The position numbers and the translations under genes were made by a program. 64,000 nt of DNA from UBA961 sp049317525 (lineage in GTDB: Bacteria > Bacteroidota > Ignavibacteria > Kapaibacteriales > UBA961): positions 1 through 64,000 of the forward strand of contig JBMOIC010000013.1 in the NCBI GenBank assembly GCA_049317525.1. The letters are read 5' to 3'. Numbering within the stretch: the first letter of the stretch is position 1; every line of letters starts with the position of its first letter. The notes under the pieces were generated by a model. The model saw nothing but the letters and a program-made list of their open reading frames with translations, had not been told where the DNA came from and did no database searches. Of this stretch, positions 10,562-19,422 are shown piece by piece.

Positions 10562-11859
10562 TAATAAATTACTCCTAAGCGCAATTGAAAAGTTCCTATT
10601 CTTCTTGTTCCTGGGATATCAGCAAAACCTAAAAGACTAAATGAATCTCCTACAGCAATACTACGATAACCCAAATCTAATTCTATATCTATAAATGGTA
10701 AAATTGGAATATCCAATCCTATGCCCATTCCATAACTTAATGGTAAAGACCAATCAAGATCAATTTCTCCATTTGCTTGAGCTTCCTTAATCTTGGCTAC
10801 ACAGGTATTACATGTTGCCCCAGCAGACATCTGCCAAGCATTTCTTGTTTGGGCATCAAATGACATCCCAAATTCACCATATGTATATGGTTTAATACAA
10901 CCAAAAATAGCCTTAAACCAATTATCTGACGATTTCATTTCGTTTAATTCTTGTTCTGCTTTGGATGATCCTTCGCTTTCACCATTATTAACATTTATAT
11001 AAAAAAAGCTTTGATTAGCTTTCTTTTCTATAACATTTTTAGGCGGATTAAAATAATATCGTCCGGTTAATAAAACCATCGGACGAGGTATAGTAATCAG
11101 CGTATCTAAATTTGTTAATAATGAAGTTATTGCACCTGCATTTACTGTTTGAATTCCAGATGAATATGTAAATCCAAGCATCCATCTTTGATCTTTTCCT
11201 AAACGCGCACCTGCAATTACATCACCAATAACATGTATTTTTCCTTGATCTACCAATGCATTACCATCATTAAACATAGAAGCATTGCCCAATACTCCTA
11301 AAAATACTGGAGAATATTCCCTATCGAAACAATGCAAATTCAAGCCAGCATCTATACCCAAACCTAAACGAAAATTTAAACCGAAACTTAAATCCAATGG
11401 ATCGCAATTACATGGTTTTACTGTCTGTAAAGGTATTTTTCGAATCAATGGAATTTGTTTAGTAACATGGAAACTCTCTACTAAATTAAATCCACCTAAA
11501 GAATCTGTTTGAATCCCAGGAAATAAATCGGGTATTGTCTCCATATGTTTTAATGGAATAAATATACCTTTGGAAGATAATGTGGTGTCTATTTTATCCT
11601 GAAATGCAAATACAGTATCAATAGAATTTTGTGCGGAATCTCTCATTATCTGTATATGAGATACATATCCTCTTAATGTTCTTCCATCACGATTAGCTGC
11701 ATTTTGGGCTTTTTGAAAATATTGTGCTGAATATTCTGGTTTGATACGAACAGCATCTTCATATGTAGTTTGCTCATTATCCTTTGGGACAGATGAACAA
11801 CCAACAAAAACTAAACAACAGAATGCCAATAATACTTGGATTTTACTTGATGTTTTCAT
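10561..11859 (-). CDS. Lipoprotein with beta-barrel-like C-terminal domain
   Basis: A 432-residue protein. A lipoprotein signal ends at 'LVFVGCSS' (Cys about 21). Residues about 150-432 alternate hydrophobic and polar residues in amphipathic strands ('FGLNFRLGLGID', 'IDIELDLGYRSIAVG') and end in a terminal Tyr ('FQLRLGVIY'), a common outer-membrane barrel ending. A 'PCNCDP' motif precedes the strands. The combination suggests an outer-membrane-anchored barrel or barrel-like protein, perhaps comparable to PorP/SprF-type partners of T9SS cargo (inference). Its ATG follows the preceding stop with no gap, and a strong GGAGGAA ribosome site lies inside the end of that gene. Confidence 0.75.
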   Translation of the reverse strand: MKTSSKIQVLLAFCCLVFVGCSSVPKDNEQTTYEDAVRIKPEYSAQYFQKAQNAANRDGRTLRGYVSHIQIMRDSAQNSIDTVFAFQDKIDTTLSSKGIFIPLKHMETIPDLFPGIQTDSLGGFNLVESFHVTKQIPLIRKIPLQTVKPCNCDPLDLSFGLNFRLGLGIDAGLNLHCFDREYSPVFLGVLGNASMFNDGNALVDQGKIHVIGDVIAGARLGKDQRWMLGFTYSSGIQTVNAGAITSLLTNLDTLITIPRPMVLLTGRYYFNPPKNVIEKKANQSFFYINVNNGESEGSSKAEQELNEMKSSDNWFKAIFGCIKPYTYGEFGMSFDAQTRNAWQMSAGATCNTCVAKIKEAQANGEIDLDWSLPLSYGMGIGLDIPILPFIDIELDLGYRSIAVGDSFSLLGFADIPGTRRIGTFQLRLGVIY

Positions 11860-12435
11860 TTATTTTCCTCCTAGTGGCATGCTGAAATGTACCATACCTG
11901 CAAGGCTGGACAAATGCGGACGATCCTTATCGCGAAGCATATTATTAGTTGTATATCGTGCAGAAAGAGTTATAAACCAATCACAACATGGATTTTCATA
12001 ATTGAATAAATATCCTGCCTCTATCGTTCCTGGCATTCCTACTTTTCCCTCTTTATCCTTACCTATTATTACAGATAGCCCAGTACCAATTCCAAGATAT
12101 AATGGGACTGTTGGTGCTCCCCAAGGAAACCAACGAACATTTGCTTGAACATTGAGTACATGCGGTAAAGAATAGATTCTCGGGCTAGTATATTCTAAAC
12201 TATCAATTGGTTGATAATTTCCATAATTAACTGTGAATACTGGCCATAACTTGCAATATCGATGCAAGCCATATTGTAATTCTCCATGTAATCCTAAATT
12301 GGACTGGTCTACAAATTGTGTTTGTGGTGATGCAGCCCCTAATCCAAGGCCAAGAAAAGATTGTCCGTATGCACTTTGTGCACCTCCAATCATACAACAC
12401 ACCATCATTCCTAGTAAAAATAATCTCATGCGCAT
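11860..12435 (-). CDS. Small outer-membrane beta-barrel-like protein
   Basis: A 191-residue protein with a signal peptide cleaved after 'AYGQ' (about residue 25). Short amphipathic strands with Gly and aromatic residues follow ('FLGLGLGAAS', 'PLYLGIGTGLSV', 'GTIEAGYLF', 'ITLSARYTT'), fitting a small (about 8-strand) outer-membrane beta-barrel. It is the first gene of the minus-strand envelope operon running to the left window edge. Two in-frame ATGs (12435 and 12429) could serve as start, and neither has a clear ribosome site. No specific family is assigned. Confidence 0.75.
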   Translation of the reverse strand: MRMRLFLLGMMVCCMIGGAQSAYGQSFLGLGLGAASPQTQFVDQSNLGLHGELQYGLHRYCKLWPVFTVNYGNYQPIDSLEYTSPRIYSLPHVLNVQANVRWFPWGAPTVPLYLGIGTGLSVIIGKDKEGKVGMPGTIEAGYLFNYENPCCDWFITLSARYTTNNMLRDKDRPHLSSLAGMVHFSMPLGGK

Positions 12436-12911
12436 TCTATAAATGTATAAATAAATAATTATGTCTGAATTCTATGTATAAAGTTTACAAAACTCTTAGT
12501 CTTTATTATATCTTCACGTCAAAAACATCTTAGCCTAGTTTTATGTTTTTTTATGTGATATTGATAATACTTAGTTACTTCATGAAGTATCTATTGAATA
12601 CAATCCATTTTTATGAAAAAAAACCCTAAATCGCTTGTCCTACAATAAATAACTAAATTAACTTCTAACCAATCTGATTGAAGTAAAAACCAGAACCTAA
12701 TATGAATATTTATTATTCGACCGATATAATTTGCTACATGACATTAATTGACTTTTCATTCATACCTTTTGAGAAATATATCATATCTCAAACTTCTCTG
12801 CCCCCATACTTGGCATCACATTAAGACACATACACTTTTCATTTACCGCTATTCTTTACAATTCTTTATCATAATGAGTCTTCAGCCAAAGTCTTTAAGA
12901 ATTATTAATTT
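12436..12911. other. 476-base intergenic region upstream of the envelope operon
   Basis: No convincing gene. A short plus-strand open frame (12748-12939) has no ribosome site, has AT-biased composition and overlaps the end of the opposite gene. The region should hold the operon promoter (left side) and the terminator of the gene at 12912-13910 (right side). I found neither a clear TAnnTTTG element nor a U-tailed hairpin. The only distinct element is the palindrome at 12576-12589. Confidence 0.6.
12576..12589. repeat. 14-base perfect palindrome, possible operator
   Basis: TACTTCATGAAGTA is a perfect 14-base palindrome about 140 bases upstream of the envelope operon's first gene. A dimeric regulator could bind here, but AT-rich palindromes of this size also arise by chance. 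Confidence 0.25.
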
Positions 12912-13910
12912 TTACTTAGAAATTTCTTTCAATGGATAAAGATTTGATTCGGAAACTGTATTCTTATTAAGCAATGGTGTAATTCCAGATTTCATCATAA
13001 ATTTCGTTAGATATAAGTCAAGTAATTCATTGTTTATATTTTTCAATGTAAATTGATTGTTATTTTTCCAATAATTATACTCTGTTTCTGTATTTGTAGC
13101 AGCATACACTCTAACTTCAGTATTTGATAATGAACGGTAATAACCAATCTTATAATTTCCAGATGGCACAAGAGATGCTGTAACTGTTTTTTCATAATTA
13201 GTACCAGGATTGATTTTCAGTTTTTTTACTGTCTTTACACCTTGATGATGAACTATTAGATAAAAATATGATTCTGGAATTCGAATAATATATTGTTGAT
13301 GCTGATTATCAGTAAAATCAAAGTTCTCATATTTTGAAATAACTTCACCCAATAAGCTACCATCAGAGAATGTGGCATTTGTCTGCCAATAAAGACTTGG
13401 TTTGGGCGCTACTTTACCTTCTATATATGTAGATTTTATAGTAGTTGAATCATTTGGATCGATTGTTACTATTTCACCAAACATTCTTACTTCTGCTTTT
13501 GTAAACGTTGTATTATATACAGTTAGAGCATAGTCATTTATAATATTGATAAGAAATGGTGTTGTAGTACCAATATTCCCTGCGGCATCATATGCCAAAG
13601 CCCTTAAAGTATAAGAGCCATTTTTTTGCAAATATGTATCCCAAGTAAATTCCCAAGGAGCAGATGTTATCGTACCGATCAGTGTATTGTCAAGATAGAT
13701 CTCTACTTTCTTTACACCTACATTATCATTGCATTGTAATTCAAATGTCTCATTTTCATAAAGATCTGTCCCATAGATACCTCCCGGATAGATAAAATCT
13801 ATAGTAGGTTTAACATTATCACTATTCAAAGCAGAATTTGAGTTATCTGAACATGAACTGTTCACTAAAAGGATAGAACTAAGAATTAAAAACAGGAAAA
13901 ATGATTTCAT
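12912..13910 (-). CDS. Lipoprotein with bacterial Ig-like domain
   Basis: A 332-residue protein with a lipoprotein signal (lipobox 'LVNSSC', Cys about 20). Residues about 35-128 form a bacterial Ig-like fold typical of surface proteins: 'VEIYLDNTLIG', 'WEFTWDT', 'YTLRALAYDAAGN'. The C-terminal 200 residues are beta-rich and have no recognised family. It is monocistronic on the minus strand, with 230 bases upstream before the next gene. Probably exposed at the cell envelope; binding partner unknown. Confidence 0.8.
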   Translation of the reverse strand: MKSFFLFLILSSILLVNSSCSDNSNSALNSDNVKPTIDFIYPGGIYGTDLYENETFELQCNDNVGVKKVEIYLDNTLIGTITSAPWEFTWDTYLQKNGSYTLRALAYDAAGNIGTTTPFLINIINDYALTVYNTTFTKAEVRMFGEIVTIDPNDSTTIKSTYIEGKVAPKPSLYWQTNATFSDGSLLGEVISKYENFDFTDNQHQQYIIRIPESYFYLIVHHQGVKTVKKLKINPGTNYEKTVTASLVPSGNYKIGYYRSLSNTEVRVYAATNTETEYNYWKNNNQFTLKNINNELLDLYLTKFMMKSGITPLLNKNTVSESNLYPLKEISK

Positions 13911-14140
13911 AAATACACCAAAAAAAAGAATGCGAAATATAGTTATGTCAAAAGTTAGTTAAAAGATAATTTCATTCTCTAGATATTAACATTCATTTGC
14001 ATGATTTAACAAAAAAGTTGTTGCTTCGGAATGAATCATTAGATAACCCTCTTTGAATTACTATATTTTTTAGATTAAATATTTAGGAGTACTTCGATTT
14101 TTACAATCTAATTACGTACTAAACACCCTATGAATTACAC

Positions 14141-14548
14141 TTATAATCCCATTGCAGCTTTTTCGAGTTTAGATTGTATTTCTAAGTATTTTTTTTCGAT
14201 AGATGGATTTGAATTACATGTATAAGAGTGTTTGGCCCAAATGCTTGCTTGTTTAAGCATAAAATTATATTCCAGGAAGACCGTTTTGTCTTTAGGATTT
14301 GCTTTGTATTTTTCTATTATCTCTATGTATTTATCAACCCATAATTGATAATCTAAAAGATATTGATCACAATTTTTTGAAGATGCAGGCCTATATACTA
14401 TTGGATTTACTGCTGTTTGAAGCAAAGTAGATGCACTGATTGATGATTTGTCTACCGAAGACGATGGTTTATTAATTGTTTCTTTATTACAACCCAAAAT
14501 AATACAAGAAACTAACAATAAACTTATACTTTGTACCCAAGCTTTCAT
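14141..14548 (-). CDS. Small hypothetical lipoprotein
   Basis: A 135-residue protein starting MKAWVQ, with lipobox 'CIILGC' (Cys about 20). After a Ser-rich linker comes a helical domain with 'LLDYQLWVDKYIEIIEKYKANP', cut here as LLDYQLWVDKY and IEKYKANP, plus two Cys (in 'KNCDQ' and 'YTCNSN'). The layout resembles small helical lipoproteins common in Bacteroidota; function unknown. I chose ATG 14548 because GAGGGAG lies just before it. A TTG 15 bases further upstream stays in frame but has no ribosome site. Confidence 0.75.
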   Translation of the reverse strand: MKAWVQSISLLLVSCIILGCNKETINKPSSSVDKSSISASTLLQTAVNPIVYRPASSKNCDQYLLDYQLWVDKYIEIIEKYKANPKDKTVFLEYNFMLKQASIWAKHSYTCNSNPSIEKKYLEIQSKLEKAAMGL

Positions 14549-14710
14549 GCTCCCTCTACCCAATTAAAGTAATTTTCAACTACACACTAATTTTTTCTTG
14601 GAAAAACCACTTAATCTTTTTTCAGTACATATTTAATACTTAAAAACTTTCAAAACAAGAAAGATTTAATTTTCTATGCAAAATGAGTAGTTACTAAGTA
14701 GTGCCACTTA

Positions 14711-15790
14711 TTATTGTAGAATATTTAAAAGTATAGACTTTTTTTGTTCTTCTACTAATTTTTTTACAATTGGATTTTGGTCTATTTGGGCTTTTTCATG
14801 TGGTTTTAGATCTGAATATCCACTTCTGAAATAATCCAGGGCTAGGGATATTTTATCATTTTCATAAAGAAATATCGCCACTTGTACTTTACCGATACTA
14901 TAACGTGGATTAGCGATTGGAATTTCTAATATTACTTGTTGGGCTAATTCATGTTCACCAATTTTCTTGAGTATTCTGGCAGCAACTAGTCTTGCTCTTG
15001 AAAAAGTATATTTTACACCAATTGCTCTATTTAACCATAATAAAGCTGATTGATACTTTTCTAATTTTTCGAAGGCTAAAGCCATTGCCAGCATAGTAGT
15101 TTCTTCATCAGGAAATATATGTAATGTTTTTTTGCATGCTTCAATGATATCATTCCAGCGTTTTGCAACTTGAAGAGCTGTGATTTCAGCTGCATAATAG
15201 GAATATCTTTCAGGATATTTCTTTTGTAATTGGTGGAGAATAGGTATAGCTTTAATATCTGCCTGAACTTCGGGAATTGAGCCATGCAGCCAAATTAAAG
15301 TGGAGCAATACAAGTCTAATTCGTCAGGAATATTGTCTATTATATCAGGACCTAATGCAGCATATCCATGCTTGGATATTTCCCATCCTTTATCGTGCTC
15401 TCCTTGCCATAAAAGAGCATGTCCAAGTGTAATCATAATTATCGGATTATTAAGAGAATTCAGATATTCAATTAAATACTCTTTTCCTTGTTGATCTTCA
15501 ATAAAAGCAATATACCACGCTTTAAGAAAATCAGAGTCTGTTTGCTCTAGCCCTTGAACTATAGATAATTCTCCTTTTTCATCAGTAGAATGTATATCTC
15601 TAAAATGTGAAAAGGCTAAACTGACATAAAGGTTTGGAAAATTAACTGGTGATAAACTAATAGCTCTTTCTAGAACTTTTCTAGCTTCTGGAAATCTAGA
15701 TCGTGATTCTAGTTCGATGCCAATATGTGCAAGAGTAAGGACATTATCCCAATTATTATTGGATTGTTCGATTAATTGTTGAATAGTCAT
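14711..15790 (-). CDS. Tetratricopeptide-repeat protein
   Basis: A 359-residue, all-helical protein starting MTIQQLIEQ. TPR-like pairs include 'EARKVLERAISLSP', 'DEETTMLAMALAFEKLEKYQSALLW' (cut: AMALAFEKLEKYQSALLW) and 'NDKISLALDYFRSGYSDL'. There is no signal peptide, so it is probably a cytoplasmic scaffold; partner unknown. The start is ambiguous. ATG 15790 lies 7 bases after the MlaE stop. An in-frame ATG at 15823 lies inside mlaE and would add 11 hydrophobic residues that do not belong to the repeat fold. Coexpression with mlaE is likely. Confidence 0.78.
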   Translation of the reverse strand: MTIQQLIEQSNNNWDNVLTLAHIGIELESRSRFPEARKVLERAISLSPVNFPNLYVSLAFSHFRDIHSTDEKGELSIVQGLEQTDSDFLKAWYIAFIEDQQGKEYLIEYLNSLNNPIIMITLGHALLWQGEHDKGWEISKHGYAALGPDIIDNIPDELDLYCSTLIWLHGSIPEVQADIKAIPILHQLQKKYPERYSYYAAEITALQVAKRWNDIIEACKKTLHIFPDEETTMLAMALAFEKLEKYQSALLWLNRAIGVKYTFSRARLVAARILKKIGEHELAQQVILEIPIANPRYSIGKVQVAIFLYENDKISLALDYFRSGYSDLKPHEKAQIDQNPIVKKLVEEQKKSILLNILQ

Positions 15791-15797
15791 GCGAATA

Positions 15798-16577
15798 TTA
15801 GAAAATATAGCCAAAAACAGCATCTAAAATTAGTATGGTAGCCGCTGAGATTGTAAAAGCACGCACTGTACTGCGTCCAACACCTTCGGCACCACCTTCT
15901 GTTGCAAATCCAACATGACACCCCACAAGTGCCGTAACTCCGCCAAATATCAAAGATTTAAATAATGATTGTAGTATTTCTGAAACTTGAAAAAATCGTT
16001 GGATTGAATCAAAAAAGATATCAAATGTAAAATCAAATTTTAATGTTGTTAATACATAAGCACCTATCAATGCAACTAAATTAGAAAATACAGCAAGGAC
16101 AGGCATCATTGTTAGTGCAGCAATAACCCTTGGCATACCTAAATATCTATTTTTATCAATTGCCATCATTTCTAAAGCATCAATCTGCTCTGATACTTGC
16201 ATTGTTCCTAATTGGGCAGCTATTGCGCCTCCAACTCTTCCAGCAATAACCAATGCCGTTAATACAGGCGTTAATTCAGTAAAAACAACAGTTGATATAG
16301 AACCACCAATAAATGGACGTGCAATTCCTATCAAATTAAATTTTGCAAACAGATTTGTTGCTTGCAATGCAGCAATAGCGCCAGTAAATGCTCCAATAAG
16401 TATCACTAAGGGTAATGATTCATTTCCTACTATAGACATCTCAGCCATAACTAAACGACGATCTTTATGAATTCTAGGGACATAGCGCATAATCTGTGTA
16501 AATAGAATGGCGATTTGTCCAAATTCCCTAAAAAAATTAATAAGCGAACGGCCAATTTGAGCAAAGATTTGTAGCAT
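15798..16577 (-). CDS. mlaE: MlaE-family phospholipid ABC transporter permease
   Basis: A 259-residue inner-membrane protein with the MlaE/Ttg2B fold: about five membrane segments, the 'GAFTGAIAALQATNLF' stretch, 'FTELTPVLTALVIAGRVGGAIAAQLGTM' (seen as FTELTPVLTALV and GRVGGAIAAQLGTM) and the 'EQIDALEMMAIDKNRYL' loop that contacts the ATPase. The family moves phospholipids between inner and outer membrane to keep outer-membrane asymmetry. Its usual partners MlaF (ATPase) and MlaD (MCE domain) are not next to it here. Downstream is the TPR gene. Confidence 0.93.
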   Translation of the reverse strand: MLQIFAQIGRSLINFFREFGQIAILFTQIMRYVPRIHKDRRLVMAEMSIVGNESLPLVILIGAFTGAIAALQATNLFAKFNLIGIARPFIGGSISTVVFTELTPVLTALVIAGRVGGAIAAQLGTMQVSEQIDALEMMAIDKNRYLGMPRVIAALTMMPVLAVFSNLVALIGAYVLTTLKFDFTFDIFFDSIQRFFQVSEILQSLFKSLIFGGVTALVGCHVGFATEGGAEGVGRSTVRAFTISAATILILDAVFGYIF

Positions 16578-16658
16578 AAATTATAGAAATGATGTATACA
16601 ATATCATTGATGATATACGAAAATAAAGCATTCTATTTCGATATCACTATCTAGAATA

Positions 16659-16690
16659 AAAAACCCCAAATCTTAGAGGATTCGGGGTTA
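16659..16690 (-). terminator. Rho-independent terminator after the 227-residue protein gene
   Basis: AACCCC (16662-16667) and GGGGTT (16684-16689) form a stem, extended inward by AATC/GATT after one mismatch. On the minus strand a T-rich run follows (complement of 16655-16661). It lies 19 bases past the stop at 16709. Confidence 0.85.
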
Positions 16691-16708
16691 AAAATAGATA
16701 TTAATGTA

Positions 16709-17392
16709 TTATCCTTGGCCACCGATAGAACCGCCTGGTGGTGGTGGAACATAATCACATGGGCTTGTTCCTTTGATTATCCATTCATTCCAAGCTCCTA
16801 ATTGTGTTCCAGTTAATATCGATTTAATATTTTCCAATAATTGATTGTAGCAATTTTTTAAAGCTGCTTTTTTAGCTGCAACAGCATCTGCTGTCGCTTT
16901 TTTAACATAAACATTAATTTTCTTTGTTTCTTCAGAAACCTGAGATTTTGAGAAAGATCCTGTTTTTACTTTTTTAGCAATTGCCTCTAACATGTTTTTT
17001 TGATCAGCACGTATTTTTGCGATAGCTTCTTTAAAATTAAATAAGGCAGCTTTTTCACAATTCTTTTTAGCATTCATAAATGCATATACTTGTGCCATTT
17101 GCTCTGTTGTAAGCTTTAAACAAGGTAATGCTTTCTCTAATGTAATTTTTTTTGTTTCTGATTCATTGCTATCATCTTCGTCTGCATCATTGTCTGAACA
17201 TTTATCACCGCTGGATAATGCAGAGATATCTAGTCCGCCCATATCAGAATTGGACAATACTTTAGCTGAAGATTCATTGTTCATTGAACTATCTACAGGA
17301 CAGTTTTCTTGTGAACATCCGGATACAATAAGCAGAATTGCTAATAATGAGAAAAGTGATGAAATCACTTTAAGATTAATGCTTTTCTTCAT
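16709..17392 (-). CDS. Spy/CpxP-like four-cysteine lipoprotein, paralog A
   Basis: A 227-residue protein with lipobox 'LIVSGC' (Cys about 26) followed by an acidic Ser/Asp linker. A long helical domain begins at 'LPCLKLTTEQMAQV' and ends at 'TGTQLGAWNEW' then 'SPCDY'. The T-x-EQ...L motif and the helical, Lys-rich make-up recall the Spy/CpxP/ZraP (LTXXQ) periplasmic chaperone family, but this form has four regularly placed cysteines (PCLKL, NCEKAA, NCYNQL, PCDY). The next gene (17546-18274) shares all four, so they are paralogs. Periplasmic; substrate unknown. The tail is Pro/Gly-rich. Each gene has its own terminator. Confidence 0.78.
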   Translation of the reverse strand: MKKSINLKVISSLFSLLAILLIVSGCSQENCPVDSSMNNESSAKVLSNSDMGGLDISALSSGDKCSDNDADEDDSNESETKKITLEKALPCLKLTTEQMAQVYAFMNAKKNCEKAALFNFKEAIAKIRADQKNMLEAIAKKVKTGSFSKSQVSEETKKINVYVKKATADAVAAKKAALKNCYNQLLENIKSILTGTQLGAWNEWIIKGTSPCDYVPPPPGGSIGGQG

Positions 17393-17464
17393 GTTTAAAC
17401 CTTATGTATTATTAAAAGTAGTAAATAACATTTTTAAGATCATTCTATGATAAGTCTAATTAAA

Positions 17465-17496
17465 AAAACCCTCTATCGAAAAAGACAGAGGGTTTA
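17465..17496 (-). terminator. Rho-independent terminator after the 242-residue protein gene
   Basis: AAACCCTCT (17466-17474) pairs with AGAGGGTTT (17487-17495) around a 12-base loop. In the minus-strand transcript a U-run follows (complement of 17462-17468). It lies 50 bases past the stop at 17546 and upstream of the paralog at 17392. Confidence 0.87.
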
Positions 17497-17545
17497 ATCC
17501 ATTTCTAAGATAAGCAAGCTAAACTGCATGCAGATCTTTTTATAC

Positions 17546-18274
17546 TTATCCTCTTGTTCCAATTGTACGGGGATCGCAAGGTGCTTTCCCAGTAGTTTTC
17601 CATTGCATCCAAATAACAAGTTGCTCTGGTGTAAGGATAGATTCAATATTTGCCATTAAAGAAGCACGGCAAGCATCTAATGCAACTTTCATTGCTGCTT
17701 CAGCTGATTTAACAGCTGGCTTTAAACTTGCATTCAAAGCTTCGATTTGTGTGCGGGCATCTGCTTTTGTAAGAGTTCCTGCTTTCACTTGTTCTTTAAT
17801 AGCATCAATTGCTGCTTTTTGTTGTTGACGGATTGGCTCGATAGCTGCACGGAATTGATCTTTTGCTGCTTTCTCGCAATCACGATTTGCTGACATGAAC
17901 TCGCGTAATTTTGCAAGTTGTTCAGCTGATAATTTTAAACAAGGTAAAACTGATTCTAAACGTGCTGGACGATTTGATTTATCACCACGAACAGAATCTT
18001 TATTACCATCACGGTCATCTCGATCACCAAGGCTATCACGTTTTCCACCTGGACCACGTCTATCGCCTTTTGCAAACATTTCTGATGTATTATCAGACAT
18101 TAAATCTGACATATAATCATAGTTTGATGCAAATACTTTTTCGCTTGATTGATCGGCCATAGATGGCTGAACTACGCCAGAAGGATCTGTACAGCTAGAA
18201 GCAAATACAGTCACAACAATAGCTGCTAAAGCAACAAGTATACCTTGTACTTTTTTTGCGATGAAGTTTTTCAT
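17546..18274 (-). CDS. Spy/CpxP-like four-cysteine lipoprotein, paralog B
   Basis: A 242-residue protein with lipobox 'VFASSC' (Cys about 28) and a charged Asp/Arg/Gly-rich linker (about 70-105) containing 'RDDRDG'. The helical domain matches paralog A: 'LPCLKLSAEQLAKLREFM', 'DCEKAA', 'ACRASLMANIESIL', 'APCDP'. The family resemblance is to LTXXQ/Spy-type periplasmic chaperones. The linker is basic and acidic mixed, unlike the mostly acidic linker of paralog A, which could give different partners. GC and codon use look somewhat higher than the surroundings. The 227 bases upstream hold no clear promoter match. Confidence 0.8.
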   Translation of the reverse strand: MKNFIAKKVQGILVALAAIVVTVFASSCTDPSGVVQPSMADQSSEKVFASNYDYMSDLMSDNTSEMFAKGDRRGPGGKRDSLGDRDDRDGNKDSVRGDKSNRPARLESVLPCLKLSAEQLAKLREFMSANRDCEKAAKDQFRAAIEPIRQQQKAAIDAIKEQVKAGTLTKADARTQIEALNASLKPAVKSAEAAMKVALDACRASLMANIESILTPEQLVIWMQWKTTGKAPCDPRTIGTRG

Positions 18275-18501
18275 AATTAATTCCTGAATTATATGATTAA
18301 TAAAGCTATTTCTAAATAAATATAAGAGAAGTTTAAATTAAGGCCGGCATTCAATCTAACTTGCTCTATCTTAGATGGACTAAACGTTTACTGATGTTAG
18401 CGTCATTGAAGATAGTAACAAGATCATAAGTAATTAGTTACAAGGTTTTATAATTAATTTTCTAAGATGATTCTAAGTTATAATCATATCATGTAATTAC
18501 A

Positions 18502-19383
18502 TTATTTTTTTAATGCTTCAGCTCCACCTACAATTTCTAACATTTCAGTTGTAATAGATGCTTGGCGTGCTTTATTATATGATAATTGAAGCGCTTTAAT
18601 TAAGTCTCTTGCATTAATTGTTGCAGTTTCCATTGCCATCATTCTTGCTGCTTGTTCGGCAGCATTTGATTCCAGTAGGGCTTTCCACACAATATTATTT
18701 AAATATTTAGGCAGAAGAATATCCATAATATCTCCACGATTTGGCTCGTAAAGATAATCAGATACTGCAGACTTCTGATCATTTTGCTTACTTTCAACAG
18801 GTAGTAATTGCTTTGCAATAACTTGTTGTTTTATTACCGAAATGAACTCATTATAGTACACTATAACTTGATCATATTTTTCATTAATAAAACCATCTGA
18901 CGTTAACGAAGCAATTTCTTGTGCTGTACTAAATGAAAGTTGGGCAAAAATATCTGGGAATTGTGCCGGATGAGTATCAGATCTTTTACTGAAAAAATTG
19001 ACGGCTCTTTTACCAACAGAATACACACTAACTTTGGCTTGTGGAAATTCTTTAGGTAGAGTATTATCAATATATTGTGCAGCTGTTCTTAATAAGTTAG
19101 CATTAAAACTACCACATAAACCTCTATCTGAAGAAATAACTATAACAGCTATAGAGCGAATTGTTTCTGGTTTACGAAGTAAAGGATGGAAATATCCTTC
19201 TTCGGAGGATGCAGCTAAATTTGCTAATACTCCAGCCATTTTATCAGTATATGGCCTAGCAGACATAATACTTTCTTGAGCTCTACGCAACTTTGCAGCA
19301 GCAACCATTCTCATTGCGGATGTTATTTTAGCTGTATTTTTTACGGAAGTAATTCTGTGACGAATATCACGTAATGTAGCCAT
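18502..19383 (-). CDS. atpG: F-type ATP synthase gamma subunit
   Basis: A 293-residue protein with the signature gamma N-terminal helix 'LRDIRHRITSVKNTAKITSAM' (cut: DIRHRITSVKNTAKITSAM) and C-terminal helix 'ASITTEMLEIVGGAEAL'. It is the central rotor stalk that turns inside the alpha3beta3 head and couples rotation to catalysis. It is the last gene of the ATPase cluster, 39 bases after hldD. The normal length for the family is about 285-295. No beta or epsilon gene follows. Confidence 0.97.
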   Translation of the reverse strand: MATLRDIRHRITSVKNTAKITSAMRMVAAAKLRRAQESIMSARPYTDKMAGVLANLAASSEEGYFHPLLRKPETIRSIAVIVISSDRGLCGSFNANLLRTAAQYIDNTLPKEFPQAKVSVYSVGKRAVNFFSKRSDTHPAQFPDIFAQLSFSTAQEIASLTSDGFINEKYDQVIVYYNEFISVIKQQVIAKQLLPVESKQNDQKSAVSDYLYEPNRGDIMDILLPKYLNNIVWKALLESNAAEQAARMMAMETATINARDLIKALQLSYNKARQASITTEMLEIVGGAEALKK

Positions 19384-19422
19384 AGTATCTATTCTCTGAT
19401 TTATAAAGAATGCTTAAAGCAA

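Noticed and set aside
12748..12939. Small plus-strand open frame in the 12.4-12.9 kb gap
   Set aside because: No ribosome site, AT-rich composition typical of non-coding sequence, and it runs into the end of the opposite gene.
14141..14563. Start at TTG 14563 for the small lipoprotein
   Set aside because: ATG 14548 has the ribosome site and gives a normal signal peptide.
18491..18502. Palindrome ATGTAATTACAT at the atpG end
   Set aside because: Short and AT-rich, overlapping a stop codon, with no T-run; expected by chance here.
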